Shown here: positions 9,313 to 17,928 of the stretch, piece after piece
Position numbering within the stretch: position 1 is the stretch's first letter
Layout of the letters: every line of letters starts with the position of its first letter
Source of the DNA: Halosegnis longus
Lineage (GTDB): Archaea > Halobacteriota > Halobacteria > Halobacteriales > Haloarculaceae
Assembly (NCBI RefSeq): GCF_009663395.1
Contig: NZ_QKNW01000001.1
Location: 682,001 to 746,000, forward strand
DNA: 64,000 nt
Reading direction: 5' to 3'
Translations under genes and position numbers: made by a program
The notes under the pieces: generated by a model
The model's database searches: none
Seen by the model: the letters and a program-made list of their open reading frames with translations, nothing else
Told to the model about the DNA's origin: nothing

Positions 9313-9615
9313 CTACATCACCTGCGTCGTCTCGGCCACGTCGAACCGGATGATTTCGGGGTCGCCGCCGAGGAAGGTGGGCAGCGCCTCCTGGAAGGCG
9401 GCGAAGTGGTCGCTCTCGCTGTGGGCACCGAGGGCGGCCTCGTCTTCGTACCGTTCGATGATGTGGACGAGCGTGTCGTCCTCGGTGTCGACGGTGACGC
9501 GATACTCGACGACGCCCGCCTCGGCTCTGGACTGCTCGCCGAGCTCGCGCAGCGCGTCGAGTCCCGCCTCGCGGGCGTCGGAAGCAAGCGGTATCGTAGC
9601 GTGTTGAACGATCAT
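9313..9615 (-). CDS. Antibiotic biosynthesis monooxygenase (ABM)-fold protein
   Basis: 100 residues from the ATG at 9615 (MIVQHATIPL). The pattern of a short N-terminal strand, a helix (ALRELGEQSRAE), then VEYRVTVDTED and VHIIERYEDEAALGAHSES-HF matches the dimeric ferredoxin-like ABM/YgiN fold. Family members act as quinol monooxygenases, haem-degrading enzymes or unknown small oxygenases; the specific role here is unknown. It is divergent from the membrane histidine kinase with a 125-bp shared upstream region. Confidence 0.85.
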   Translation of the reverse strand: MIVQHATIPLASDAREAGLDALRELGEQSRAEAGVVEYRVTVDTEDDTLVHIIERYEDEAALGAHSESDHFAAFQEALPTFLGGDPEIIRFDVAETTQVM

Positions 9616-9709
9616 CACGCGGACCGTCACACAGCCGGAACAAAAACCTATGCGACCGCGAAGCATGTCAGACACACGTCGTATTTATGTAGCTCAGACA
9701 GTAATCGAA

Positions 9710-9737
9710 TTTATACGACGATGTGACAATGGTCACA
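9710..9737 (+). promoter_or_regulatory. TATA box plus palindrome before the histidine kinase gene
   Basis: A TTTATAC box lies at 9710-9716, about 25 bases before the ATG at 9741, which fits a leaderless start there. Between box and start is a perfect inverted repeat TGTGAC-aatg-GTCACA (9722-9737). A protein bound there would cover the transcription start, so it is a candidate repressor operator. Both the box and the start choice are read directly; the regulator is unknown. Confidence 0.55.
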
Positions 9738-9740
9738 ACG

Positions 9741-11456
9741 ATGCCACCGGTGCTCGACCCGGTCAGACTCCCGTATCTCCTCGTCTTCGGTGGGGTAACC
9801 CTGGCGTGTTTCGGCCTCGCTGCCGTGTTGGCCCGCCAGCGGACAGCCGCCGGTGAGCGGGAGTTGGCGGCGCTGTTCGTCGCTATCGGCTGCTGGAACG
9901 CCTGTTCGGTCGGGCTGCTTCTCGTTCCGGGGCGGTTTGCTGTCCGCCCGCTGTTTGCCGGCTCGCTGTTGTTCGCCATCCTCGTGTCGGTCGTCTGGTT
10001 CCGGTTCGCGCAGGTGTACTGCGACCGGGACCCGCTGCCGATACCGGGCCGGAGATATCTGATTGTCGGCGTCGTGCTCGCGGCGCTCGCGCTCCCGATA
10101 ACGAATCCCCTTCACGGGTGGGTCTGGACCGACATCACCGTCCAGTACCGCTACAACATCCCCGTCTACCTCGCCCAGCGCGGCCCGGCACACCACCTCC
10201 TCACGGGCGCGTCGTATCTGTTCACGTTCGCCGGGGTCCGGTGTCTCGCGATTCGGTTCTGGAACGCGCGCATCACCCGGCCCGCAATCCTGTCGGTGCT
10301 CGTCGGCTTCGGCATCTCCATCTCCGCGAATCTGCTCCCCGTCACGGCCGACCTGCTCATCGAGTATCCACCCGCAGTCACCGCCGGCGGCGGTGCCTTC
10401 GGCGCGTTCGGTATCCTCGTGGCGGTCCGGTCTGACCTCTCGGGGACAGTGTCCATCGCCCGCCGGTCCGTCTTCGACACGCTGGCCGACCCAGCGGTCG
10501 TAGTCGACACCGGCGGCCACGTGCTGGCGGCCAACGAGGCGTTCGCCCGGACGTTCGGCGACCCGACCATCGGCGAGCCGTTCACGACCACCAACCCGGC
10601 GCTCGCCCGCCAGCTCGACGCGGACGCCACCGACCGACAGACAGTGCAGGTGGACGGAGAAGACGACGCCGTCCACTACTCGGTCATCGCCTCGCCGGTC
10701 GGGGTCGACGGGACCCGGGGGCGCTCGCTCGTCTTCCGTGACATCTCCGACCTCCGGTCGGCGACCCGCCGGCTGGAGCGACAGAACGAACACCTCGACG
10801 AGCTCGCCTACTCGGCGGCTCACAACCTCCGGAACCCGCTGGGCGTCATCGACGGCTACGCCGGGATGATTCAGTCGGAGCTCGAAGACATCGACGACCC
10901 GTCGTTCGACCGCGACCGGGTCCGGGAGTACGTCGACAAGGTCGCCGCCAACAGCCAGCGGATGGAGGAAATCGTCACCGACCTGCTGCGCGTCACCCAC
11001 GCTAGCAAGGCCGACGGCGAGCGGGAGTGGGTGTCGCTGGGGGCGCTGGCCGAGGCCGCGATGGACGCCGTCAACGACGCCGGCAACCTGCGGCTCACGG
11101 TCGAGTCGGACGGCGAGATACGGTCGAACCCCGAGCAGTTCGAGATGCTGCTCTCGACGCTGGTGCGGGCGAGTCGCGACCGTTCCGGTGAGGAACCGGT
11201 GTCGGTGCGGCTGTCGGCCAGCGAGGACGGCTTCGTCTTCGAGGACGACGCCGAGCCGATTGACGAACAGGACGCCGAGGTGTTTCTCTCGTACGGCTAC
11301 ACGACGAAATACCCCGGCACGGGACTCGGGTTGGCCGTCGCGCGGATGCTCGCAACGAGCCACGAGTGGGACATCGAGATTGACGGCAGCTACGACGGGC
11401 TTCGGGTCGTCGTCTCGGGGGCGGCCGTCCGGCCGGCGGCCGACACCGGAAACTAA
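9741..11456 (+). CDS. Membrane sensor histidine kinase (7TM-type N-terminus, PAS, HisKA, HATPase)
   Basis: 571 residues from the ATG at 9741, chosen by the TATA spacing (in-frame GTG at 9723 and ATG at 9729 are alternatives). Residues ~1-215 hold about seven hydrophobic segments, resembling the N-terminal 7TM region of haloarchaeal kinases. A PAS domain (~225-335, RRSVFDTLADPAVVVDTGG) leads into HisKA with the H-box AAHNLRNPLGVIDGY. The ATPase domain keeps GTGLGLAVARML but its N-box lacks the Asn and the first glycine box reads DDAEPIDE rather than DNGxGI. Kinase activity is therefore uncertain. No response regulator is adjacent. Confidence 0.85.
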   Translation: MPPVLDPVRLPYLLVFGGVTLACFGLAAVLARQRTAAGERELAALFVAIGCWNACSVGLLLVPGRFAVRPLFAGSLLFAILVSVVWFRFAQVYCDRDPLPIPGRRYLIVGVVLAALALPITNPLHGWVWTDITVQYRYNIPVYLAQRGPAHHLLTGASYLFTFAGVRCLAIRFWNARITRPAILSVLVGFGISISANLLPVTADLLIEYPPAVTAGGGAFGAFGILVAVRSDLSGTVSIARRSVFDTLADPAVVVDTGGHVLAANEAFARTFGDPTIGEPFTTTNPALARQLDADATDRQTVQVDGEDDAVHYSVIASPVGVDGTRGRSLVFRDISDLRSATRRLERQNEHLDELAYSAAHNLRNPLGVIDGYAGMIQSELEDIDDPSFDRDRVREYVDKVAANSQRMEEIVTDLLRVTHASKADGEREWVSLGALAEAAMDAVNDAGNLRLTVESDGEIRSNPEQFEMLLSTLVRASRDRSGEEPVSVRLSASEDGFVFEDDAEPIDEQDAEVFLSYGYTTKYPGTGLGLAVARMLATSHEWDIEIDGSYDGLRVVVSGAAVRPAADTGN

Positions 11457-11482
11457 AGACGGGTGAGCAAGTCGGTACGAGC

Positions 11483-12382
11483 ATGCAGGTCGGGTCGCGC
11501 CGCGCAATCGTCAACCCACAGAGCGGGAGCGGAGACCACGCCGACTACGCCGAGCGGCTGCTCAGGGGGCGCGGCTACGCCGTCGAACGGACGACCGGTC
11601 CCGACGACGCGGTCCGTCTCGGACGCGAGGCCGGTGTCGACGGCGTCTCCGAGCTCGCCGTCTGTGGCGGCGACGGCACGGTCAACGAGGTGTTGCGCGG
11701 GCTCGCCGACAGCGACGCGCTCGGCGAGCCGACGGTCGGCGTCGTCCCCTGCGGGACGGCGAACATCCTCGCGGACGCGCTCGGCATCCGAAACCTCAGA
11801 CACGGCGTGGGGCTTGCCGACAACGGGCCGGTTCGGGAAATCGACGTGGGTATCGCCGGCGGGGAGCCGTTCGTCGTCTCCTGTATCGCTGGACTCCCCG
11901 CCAACGCGAGTCTCGCAGCCTCCAGCGACCTCAAATCCCGGTTCGGCACGTTCGCGTTCGTCGTGACGGGGGTCCAGGAGGCGCTCGGCTTCGACGGCAT
12001 CGACATCGAGTTGACGGCGACCGTCGCCGGGCGCACCGAGACGTGGGAGGGGGAAGCCACCTGCGTGCTGGTGGGCAACGCCCGGAAGTTCATCGAGGAG
12101 GGCGGCCAAGCCGACATGGAAGACGGGCTGTTCGACGTTGCCATCGTCGATAAGATGCCGGCCGGCAATCTGGTCGCCGAGGCGGTCGGCCACCGCGTCC
12201 TCGGCCAGGAGACCGACGGCGTCACCCACATCCGGGCGAGTGAACTCACCGTCACCGGGCCGGAGCCGATTACCTTCTCGCGGGACGGGGAGCTCGCGAC
12301 CCACGAGCGGCTCGAACTGACGAACGAGAAACGGCTACTGTCGCTGCGCGTCGGTCCGACGTACGACCCGACGCCGGGGTAG
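11483..12382 (+). CDS. YegS/diacylglycerol-kinase-type lipid kinase
   Basis: 299 residues. It shows the DAGK catalytic-domain motifs NPQSGSG (11-17) and GGDGTVNEV (62-70) and the PCGTANILA segment. The C-terminal beta domain ends in a SRDGE-like FSRDGE sequence, as in YegS/BmrU proteins. These enzymes phosphorylate diacylglycerol, sphingoid or other lipids with ATP; in archaea the likely target is an ether-lipid precursor, but that is inference. It starts 26 bases after the kinase gene and may be co-transcribed. Confidence 0.88.
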   Translation: MQVGSRRAIVNPQSGSGDHADYAERLLRGRGYAVERTTGPDDAVRLGREAGVDGVSELAVCGGDGTVNEVLRGLADSDALGEPTVGVVPCGTANILADALGIRNLRHGVGLADNGPVREIDVGIAGGEPFVVSCIAGLPANASLAASSDLKSRFGTFAFVVTGVQEALGFDGIDIELTATVAGRTETWEGEATCVLVGNARKFIEEGGQADMEDGLFDVAIVDKMPAGNLVAEAVGHRVLGQETDGVTHIRASELTVTGPEPITFSRDGELATHERLELTNEKRLLSLRVGPTYDPTPG

Positions 12383-12387
12383 CCGGG

Positions 12388-13578
12388 TTACTCCCACGCG
12401 GCTTGGAGCACGTCCCGAAGCTCCGCCTGCGTCGCGTCCAGTCCCGGCGGTGTGTTTTCCATGAGTCCGTCCTCGTAGGTGATTTCGGCCGCGCGGTCGA
12501 GCGCGGACTCCTCGACGGCGGTGTCGGCGAGTCGGCTCGGTAAGCCGAGTCCGTCGCGGATCTCGGCGACCGCGTCGACGATGCCCTCGGCGGAGTCGAC
12601 GCCCAACCCCTCGGCGAGGAGGTCACGCCGGCCGTCGACCGTCGAGAAGAGGTACGAGAGCGCGTGGGGCGCGACGGCACCGTGGGCGGCCCCCTGTTGG
12701 ACGCTGCTCACGCCCGTCAGCCCGTGGCCGAAGGCGTGGATGAGCGAGAGCGTCGACTCGCCGCCGTTGGAGATGCCGTACTGTGCGAGCATGATGCCGG
12801 CGACGGCGTCCGACAGCACGTCGATGTCGTCGGTGCCGCCGCCGAGTTCGGGCAGCGACTCGCGACAGAGCCGGAGCGCGTGAATCGCGGTCGCGTCGGT
12901 GACGGCCGTCGCGTTGGCGGCGTAGGTCGTCTCGACGGCCTTGTCGAAGCCGTTCATCGCGGACGCGGCGAGGATGCCGGCGGGCGTGTGGACGAACAGT
13001 TCGGGGTCGTACCAGAGACCGGTCGGCATGAGTCGGCGGTCGCTGAGCCCGCCGGCGACGCGCTCGTCGAGCGCCCCCGACTCCGGACCGGCGGTAATGC
13101 CGGCCATCTGCGAGAGGTCGGCCCCGGCCAGCGTGGTCGGGACGGCCAAGAGCGGCGGCAGGTCGCCGTCCGGAATCGGTATCGTCCCGGTGTCGGCGAG
13201 GGCCTGGGCCGCATCCGCGAGCGACTGGCCGCTCGCGGTCAGGACGGCTGCGGCCTTCGCCACGTCGAGGGCGGAGCCGCCGCCGAGCGCGAGGAAGGCG
13301 TCGGCGTCGGTCTCGCGGAAGCGGTCGCGGGCGGCGGCGGCCTCGCTCAGCGTCTTGCGAGCGCTCGTGCCGGCGAAGGTGCCGGCGTGGCGGTCGCCGA
13401 GACCGGCCTCGACGGGGTCACGCACCGCGGGCGTCGCGCCGACGCTCTCGCCACAACAGACGAGCGCGCGCTCGATACCCTGTGTCGCGAGTTCCTCTGC
13501 GAGCGTGTCGACGGTGCCAGCACCGAAGCGAATTGTACCCGGCTGGTAGTCGAATCGGAACGGAGACGGCGTGTCCAT
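12388..13578 (-). CDS. Iron-containing alcohol dehydrogenase family protein with altered metal site
   Basis: 396 residues from the ATG at 13578 (MDTPSPFRFDYQPGTIRFG). The NAD(P) motif GGGSALDVAKA (99-109) is that of group III (iron) alcohol dehydrogenases, and His281, His285 and His299 match the C-terminal metal/catalytic histidines. In the usual D-A-L-T-H-A-I-E block the sequence is MNGFDKAVE, so the Asp and first His ligands are Asn209 and Lys213. This subgroup may use another metal or none. The substrate is unknown. Its 3' end converges on the lipid kinase gene 5 bases away. Confidence 0.85.
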   Translation of the reverse strand: MDTPSPFRFDYQPGTIRFGAGTVDTLAEELATQGIERALVCCGESVGATPAVRDPVEAGLGDRHAGTFAGTSARKTLSEAAAARDRFRETDADAFLALGGGSALDVAKAAAVLTASGQSLADAAQALADTGTIPIPDGDLPPLLAVPTTLAGADLSQMAGITAGPESGALDERVAGGLSDRRLMPTGLWYDPELFVHTPAGILAASAMNGFDKAVETTYAANATAVTDATAIHALRLCRESLPELGGGTDDIDVLSDAVAGIMLAQYGISNGGESTLSLIHAFGHGLTGVSSVQQGAAHGAVAPHALSYLFSTVDGRRDLLAEGLGVDSAEGIVDAVAEIRDGLGLPSRLADTAVEESALDRAAEITYEDGLMENTPPGLDATQAELRDVLQAAWE

Positions 13579-13662
13579 ACGGGAGGCTCTCCCGCCGGCG
13601 AGAAAACTGTACCGCGGGTGGGGAGACACAACAGATAACTGCGTTGATGTGTGTCACACGGT

Positions 13663-14553
13663 ATGAACCGACAGCGCGTCGTCGCCCTCCTCGCTGTCGG
13701 CGTCCTCGTCGTCGGACTCGGGGTCGCCGCCGGCGCGCTCGACTCGCTGGAACGCGAACAGGGGGGTGAGGGTGTCGGGACGGAAGCCGGCGGTGGCGTC
13801 GAAGGACAGGACGGGCAGTTGCGTACCGACCCGCAGATGACGACGGACACGATTGCCTCGATACCGCCGGTCGTGAAGCAGGTGCTCGCGGTGCTCGTGG
13901 CGATACTGCTCGTCGTCAGTGCGGTCGACATCCTGAGACGCCACGGGCCGAAGGCGGTCGCCGCGGTCGTGGGTGCGTTCGTGCTCGTCGCGCTCGTGCT
14001 CCAGACGATGGACGACGGGGCCGTGAACCTCGGTGAAGGGGGAAACCAGACGAACGTCTCCGTCGGCGGCGAGGCCGGCGGCGTCGTTTCGACCGGCGAG
14101 ACGGTGTCACAGGCGACGGAGCCGCCGGTCATCCTCGGCGGGCTCATCGCATTCGTCGCGCTCGGGGGGATACTGCTGTTTCTGCTGTCCGGCCGGACGA
14201 ACGAGCTATCCGTTCCGGAAACCGAACAGCCCACGCCCGACGCCGACGCCGCGGCCGTCGCACAGACGGCGGGCGAGACAGCAGACCGAGTGGCCGCCGG
14301 CGTCGACGTGGAAAACGAAATCTACCGTGCCTGGGAGGAGATGACGACCGCCCTCGACATCGACCGCCCCGAATCGGCGACCCCGTCTGAGTTCGCGGAC
14401 GCCGCCGTCGAGGCCGGCTTCGACCGCGAGGACGTGGCCGAACTCACGCGGCTGTTCGAGGAGACGAGATACGGGGAGTACCCCGTGACCGACGACCGCG
14501 CCGACCGCGCGGAGCGAGCGCTCCGGAGTGTCGAGCGCGGGGGGACGGAATGA
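13663..14553 (+). CDS. DUF4129-type membrane protein
   Basis: 300 residues. Four hydrophobic segments are visible: residues ~5-23, ~65-85, ~90-110 and ~150-170. The soluble C-terminus (~210-295) contains EIYRAWEEMTTAL and EFADAAVEAGF, the pattern of the DUF4129 domain found beside transglutaminase and DUF58 proteins. Its function is unknown; in bacteria and archaea the set is thought to act on secreted or cell-surface proteins. It is the first gene of a four-gene operon, with ATGA overlap to the next. Confidence 0.85.
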   Translation: MNRQRVVALLAVGVLVVGLGVAAGALDSLEREQGGEGVGTEAGGGVEGQDGQLRTDPQMTTDTIASIPPVVKQVLAVLVAILLVVSAVDILRRHGPKAVAAVVGAFVLVALVLQTMDDGAVNLGEGGNQTNVSVGGEAGGVVSTGETVSQATEPPVILGGLIAFVALGGILLFLLSGRTNELSVPETEQPTPDADAAAVAQTAGETADRVAAGVDVENEIYRAWEEMTTALDIDRPESATPSEFADAAVEAGFDREDVAELTRLFEETRYGEYPVTDDRADRAERALRSVERGGTE

Positions 14554-15284
14554 GACGACTGCTCATCGTCGGCGTCGCGGTCGTCGCGGTCGGACTCGTG
14601 GCGACGGTCGTTCCGGGCGTCGCCGACTTCGTGCCGGCGGGCGGGCTGAGTTCGCTCGTCGGCTTCCTCGCCGTGCTCGGCGTCCTCGGCGGAGTGACAC
14701 GGCGGGCGCGGGCGAACCCGGACACGCCGGACCTGCCGACGCTGGAGACGGTCGCGGTCGAGCCGCCCGGCGACCAGTTCGACGAGCAGGTGAAGACGGC
14801 CGCGACCCGGGAGACGCGCCGCGCCGGCAAGGACGAGACCGCCGTACGGACCCGGCTCCGCGAGGCTGCAGTCCAGATGCTCGTTCGGGAGGGCCACAGC
14901 GAGGCGGCCGCGAACGAGCAGCTCCGGGCGGGGACGTGGACCGACGACCCCGAAGCGGCCGCCTTCTTCACACCCACGGACAGCGACCGGCCACAGAAGC
15001 TGTTGGCGGAGGCACAGACCGACGTGAAGAGTCGGCGGTCGGTCCGGAGTTTATTCGCCGAGACGACCGTCTTCGAGCGCGGCACGGAGCGGGTCGTCGC
15101 AGTGCTGGACGAGCGACTGTCGGAGACCGCGGCGATGGGCGCGGGCGAGGTCACCGACTACGGCCGCCCAGAAGAGGGGGGAGAAGCGGTAGGTGCGGTC
15201 GATTCTGAACGGACGGAGGCGACAGCGGGTGCAGTCGACGGTGAAGCCGAAAGCGACGACGGAGCCGCGGAGGGGAGACGGTGA
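14550..15284 (+). CDS. Haloarchaeal two-helix membrane protein of the DUF58 operon
   Basis: 244 residues with two N-terminal membrane helices (~4-25 and ~32-50) and a long soluble acidic tail. The tail includes REAAVQMLVREGHSEAAANE and a low-complexity Glu/Ala C-terminus. I believe it matches a haloarchaea-specific family (DUF7269-like) that always sits between DUF4129 and DUF58 genes, but the number is from memory. Its job is unknown. It overlaps both neighbours by 4 bases, which strongly suggests translational coupling. Confidence 0.8.
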   Translation: MRRLLIVGVAVVAVGLVATVVPGVADFVPAGGLSSLVGFLAVLGVLGGVTRRARANPDTPDLPTLETVAVEPPGDQFDEQVKTAATRETRRAGKDETAVRTRLREAAVQMLVREGHSEAAANEQLRAGTWTDDPEAAAFFTPTDSDRPQKLLAEAQTDVKSRRSVRSLFAETTVFERGTERVVAVLDERLSETAAMGAGEVTDYGRPEEGGEAVGAVDSERTEATAGAVDGEAESDDGAAEGRR

Positions 15285-16555
15285 GGACCGTCGCCGACCG
15301 CGAGACGCTGCGGTGGGTCGGTGTCGGTGCGCTCGCGTTCGCCGGACTGACGGCGGCCGTGATTCTCGACGCGCCGGGACCGCTGCTCGTGTCGGTGTTC
15401 GCGGTCGCGGCGGGCGGGCTGTCGGCCGCGAGTAGTCCGCCGGAGGTCGACCTCGCTATCGAGCGAGAGGTCACGGAACAGACGCTCGGCCCGGACCAGC
15501 AGGCGACCGTGACGGTGACGGTGACGAACGAGGGGAGCGGGCCGGCGACCGACCTGCGAATCCTCGACGGGGTGCCGCCGGCGCTCACCGTCGAAGCCGG
15601 GTCGCCGCGACACGCGACCGCGCTGCGGGCTGGCGAGAGCGCCAGCTTCCAGTACGTGCTCGCGACGCGGGTCGGTGTCCACCCGTTCGGCTCGACGACC
15701 GTGCTGGCGCGGGATGCGACCGGCGCACACGAACGCGAGGCCGAACAGACGGCGTCGGGCGTCACGGAACTCAACGTGGCCCCGACGCTCGACGCGCGGA
15801 CGACGGTTCCGCTGCGGACACAACAGACCCCCTACGCCGGGGCGCGGACGACCGACTCCGGCGGGGCGGGCGTCGAGTTCCACGCGACGCGCGAGTACCG
15901 ACACGGCGACCCGCTGTCGCGTATCGACTGGAAGCGGGTCGCCCGGACCGGCGAACTGTCGACCGTCTCGTTCAGACAGGAGCGGGCCGGGTCGGTCGTG
16001 CTCGTCGTGGATACGCGGGCCGACTCACACGTCGGCGCGACCGACTCGGCGGTGGCGCGGTCGCTGGAGGCGGCGGCGACGACGGCCGGCGGCCTCCTCG
16101 ACAGCGGCGACCGGGTCGGGGTGGCGACGTTCGGACCGGGGTCGGCGTGGCTCGCACCCGGCAGCGGACCGGCACACCGGGCGCGGCTTCGCGAGGCGTT
16201 CGCGACGGACCCGGCGTTCGCGGCCGCACCCGTCGAGGAGAGTGATTTCCTCCCGTGGCTGGCGCGCCGACGGCTCCGCCGGCGACTCTCGGGCGGGGCG
16301 CAGTTGGTGGTGTTCTCGCCGCTGCTCGACCCGTTCATGGTGGAGTCGATTCGCCGGTACGAGGCGCACGGCTACCCGGTGACGGTCATCAGCCCCGACC
16401 CGACGGGACGGGCGACGGCGGGCCAGACGCTCGAAGCCATCGAGCGGTCGCTGCGGCTCTCGCGGCTGCGTAGCTCCGGCGTCCGGGTCGTCGACTGGGG
16501 GGAGGAACCGTTTGAGACGACGCTGGCCGGCGCGAGCCGGCGGTGGTCGCAGTGA
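15281..16555 (+). CDS. DUF58 domain protein
   Basis: 424 residues from a GTG at 15281 overlapping the preceding stop; a GGAGGGG Shine-Dalgarno-like stretch lies just upstream. Two membrane helices (~14-50) precede a beta-rich domain (ATVTVTVTNEGSG, ~75-150) of the CARDB-like type. The DUF58 signature EYRHGDPLSRIDWKRVAR follows, then a von Willebrand A-like region (VVLVVDTRADS). DUF58 proteins usually accompany MoxR AAA ATPases; no moxR gene lies next to this operon. Likely a membrane-bound partner in surface-protein maturation. Confidence 0.88.
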   Translation: MRTVADRETLRWVGVGALAFAGLTAAVILDAPGPLLVSVFAVAAGGLSAASSPPEVDLAIEREVTEQTLGPDQQATVTVTVTNEGSGPATDLRILDGVPPALTVEAGSPRHATALRAGESASFQYVLATRVGVHPFGSTTVLARDATGAHEREAEQTASGVTELNVAPTLDARTTVPLRTQQTPYAGARTTDSGGAGVEFHATREYRHGDPLSRIDWKRVARTGELSTVSFRQERAGSVVLVVDTRADSHVGATDSAVARSLEAAATTAGGLLDSGDRVGVATFGPGSAWLAPGSGPAHRARLREAFATDPAFAAAPVEESDFLPWLARRRLRRRLSGGAQLVVFSPLLDPFMVESIRRYEAHGYPVTVISPDPTGRATAGQTLEAIERSLRLSRLRSSGVRVVDWGEEPFETTLAGASRRWSQ

Positions 16556-17052
16556 GCGCGAGCGCGGAGTTCGAGCCGGGGGTGCCGATGCTCACGCAGG
16601 GGTTGGTGACCGGCGGCGGCTTCGTGACCGCGCTCCTGTTGGTGTCGGTGCCGGTCGCCGCGCTGCTCGCGCTCGTCGGGGCCGTGGCGTGGACGGGTGC
16701 GGTGCGGCGACACAGCCAACGGTATCTCGACGGCGGCGCGGGAATCGTCGCGCTGGCGCTGGTGACGGCCGGGCTGGTGGGCGTCGAGCCGCCGGTGCTC
16801 GTCCTCGCGTCGGGGGCTGCGTTCGTCACCTACGACCTCGCGTCGACGGGGCTGTCGCTGGCGACGCAGGTCGGGACTCGCGCCGAAACGCGACAGGGGG
16901 AGCTTGCGCGACTCGGCGTCACCGCTATCGGGGCGGCGGTGGTCGCGGGCGTCGGCTACGTCGCCTTCACCCTGGCGTCGGGGTCGGTACCGCCGGCCGC
17001 GGTCGCGCTCATCTTCGGGGGCGTGCTGCTCGCGGAGCTGGCGCTCCGGTAG
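16552..17052 (+). CDS. Haloarchaeal polytopic membrane protein, last gene of the DUF58 operon
   Basis: 166 residues from a GTG at 16552 that overlaps the DUF58 stop in the same GTGA arrangement as the previous gene (a GTG three codons earlier is possible). Four or five hydrophobic helices are visible. It resembles the small integral membrane protein (DUF7519-like, from memory) found at the end of haloarchaeal DUF58 operons. No catalytic motif is seen. Confidence 0.78.
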   Translation: MSASAEFEPGVPMLTQGLVTGGGFVTALLLVSVPVAALLALVGAVAWTGAVRRHSQRYLDGGAGIVALALVTAGLVGVEPPVLVLASGAAFVTYDLASTGLSLATQVGTRAETRQGELARLGVTAIGAAVVAGVGYVAFTLASGSVPPAAVALIFGGVLLAELALR

Positions 17053-17053
17053 C

Positions 17054-17680
17054 TCACATATCCCAGGAGGTGTCGATTTCGACCGCCTGGCCGAGCTTGA
17101 TTTTGAGCGCCTCGTCCGGTGGTCGCTTGCCGCGCGTCTTCTGGATTCGCAACAGCGTCTCCGGCTCGATGCTGGTGTAATCGACCGTGAGCCGGAGGAT
17201 GAGGTCCGCGGCGCGTAAGGTCCAGTCGCGCGTCGTCGGCAGGTCGTTGCCCGCGACGGCGTGGAGAATCCCGACGGAGTCCGTCGCCTGTAGTCTCTGC
17301 GCGAACTGGGTGAGGAAATCGTGGTACGTCGGCGGGTCGGCGTGTTCGAGCGCGTTCACCGCGTCGACGATGACGAACGTCTCCTCGCGAACCGACAGCG
17401 AGTCGAGCAGCGACTCGACGCTGTCGCCGCGACGGAAGGAGACGACCTCCAGCCCGTCGACGCCACCCATCCCGGCCATGGACTCAACCGTCGACTCCAC
17501 CTTCTCGGGGGGTGTGACCGTCGTGACGTAGGTCGTGGGGCGGCGCGTCGCGAGCTGGAACAGCAGCGTCTCCGCCTGTTCCGCGGGACTGGCCACGTAC
17601 GCAGCGAGCGTGCCGGCGGTGAAGCCGCCGTCGAGCTCGCGGTCGAGGGGCCCGGTCCCCGTATCGAAGCGCTCTGGCAT
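17054..17680 (-). CDS. RAD55/KaiC-like protein with degraded Walker A
   Basis: 208 residues. It starts FDTGTGPLDRELDGGFTAGTL, the entry of the KaiC/RAD55 RecA fold, and it keeps the Walker B-like strand TFVIVDAVNAL. The P-loop reads VASPAEQAETLL instead of GxxxxGKT, so ATP binding is doubtful. The C-terminus ends LGQAVEIDTSWDM. It is divergent from the pilus ATPase gene. Such inactive RecA-fold proteins in haloarchaea are probably regulatory partners; a role in pilus control is inferred from position only. Confidence 0.75.
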   Translation of the reverse strand: MPERFDTGTGPLDRELDGGFTAGTLAAYVASPAEQAETLLFQLATRRPTTYVTTVTPPEKVESTVESMAGMGGVDGLEVVSFRRGDSVESLLDSLSVREETFVIVDAVNALEHADPPTYHDFLTQFAQRLQATDSVGILHAVAGNDLPTTRDWTLRAADLILRLTVDYTSIEPETLLRIQKTRGKRPPDEALKIKLGQAVEIDTSWDM

Positions 17681-17703
17681 CCAGCGGAGATTCCGGCCCT
17701 GTG

Positions 17704-17718
17704 GTGTATAAATCCCCC
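17704..17718 (-). promoter_or_regulatory. TATA-like promoter of the RAD55-like gene
   Basis: On the minus strand the sequence gives GATTTATAC centred about 28 bases before the ATG at 17680, the usual spacing for a leaderless haloarchaeal transcript. The remaining intergenic stretch to the pilus operon (to 17928) carries three TCTCGCG heptamers (17781, 17805, 17851) of unknown meaning. Confidence 0.5.
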
Positions 17719-17928
17719 ACCGGGCGACCGCGCCGGCGACGCCAGCACCGTGCGAGCGACTATCACGCTGGAATCGGGTGTCTCGCGCGCGAAATCAGAT
17801 TCTTTCTCGCGAAATGTACAGAAACAACCGCCCACAGCTTTTTCGTCGATTCTCGCGTATGCGCGTACAATGGAGAGTCATCGAACCGCAGTGAGTCTCG
17901 GCGGTGCGGTTCGGACAGTGAGGGTCCG

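Noticed and set aside
9711-11507. 598-codon open frame on the minus strand opposite the histidine kinase
   Set aside because: It mirrors the real plus-strand gene, has an Arg/Gly/Asp-rich composition of a GC-rich shadow and no recognisable domain.
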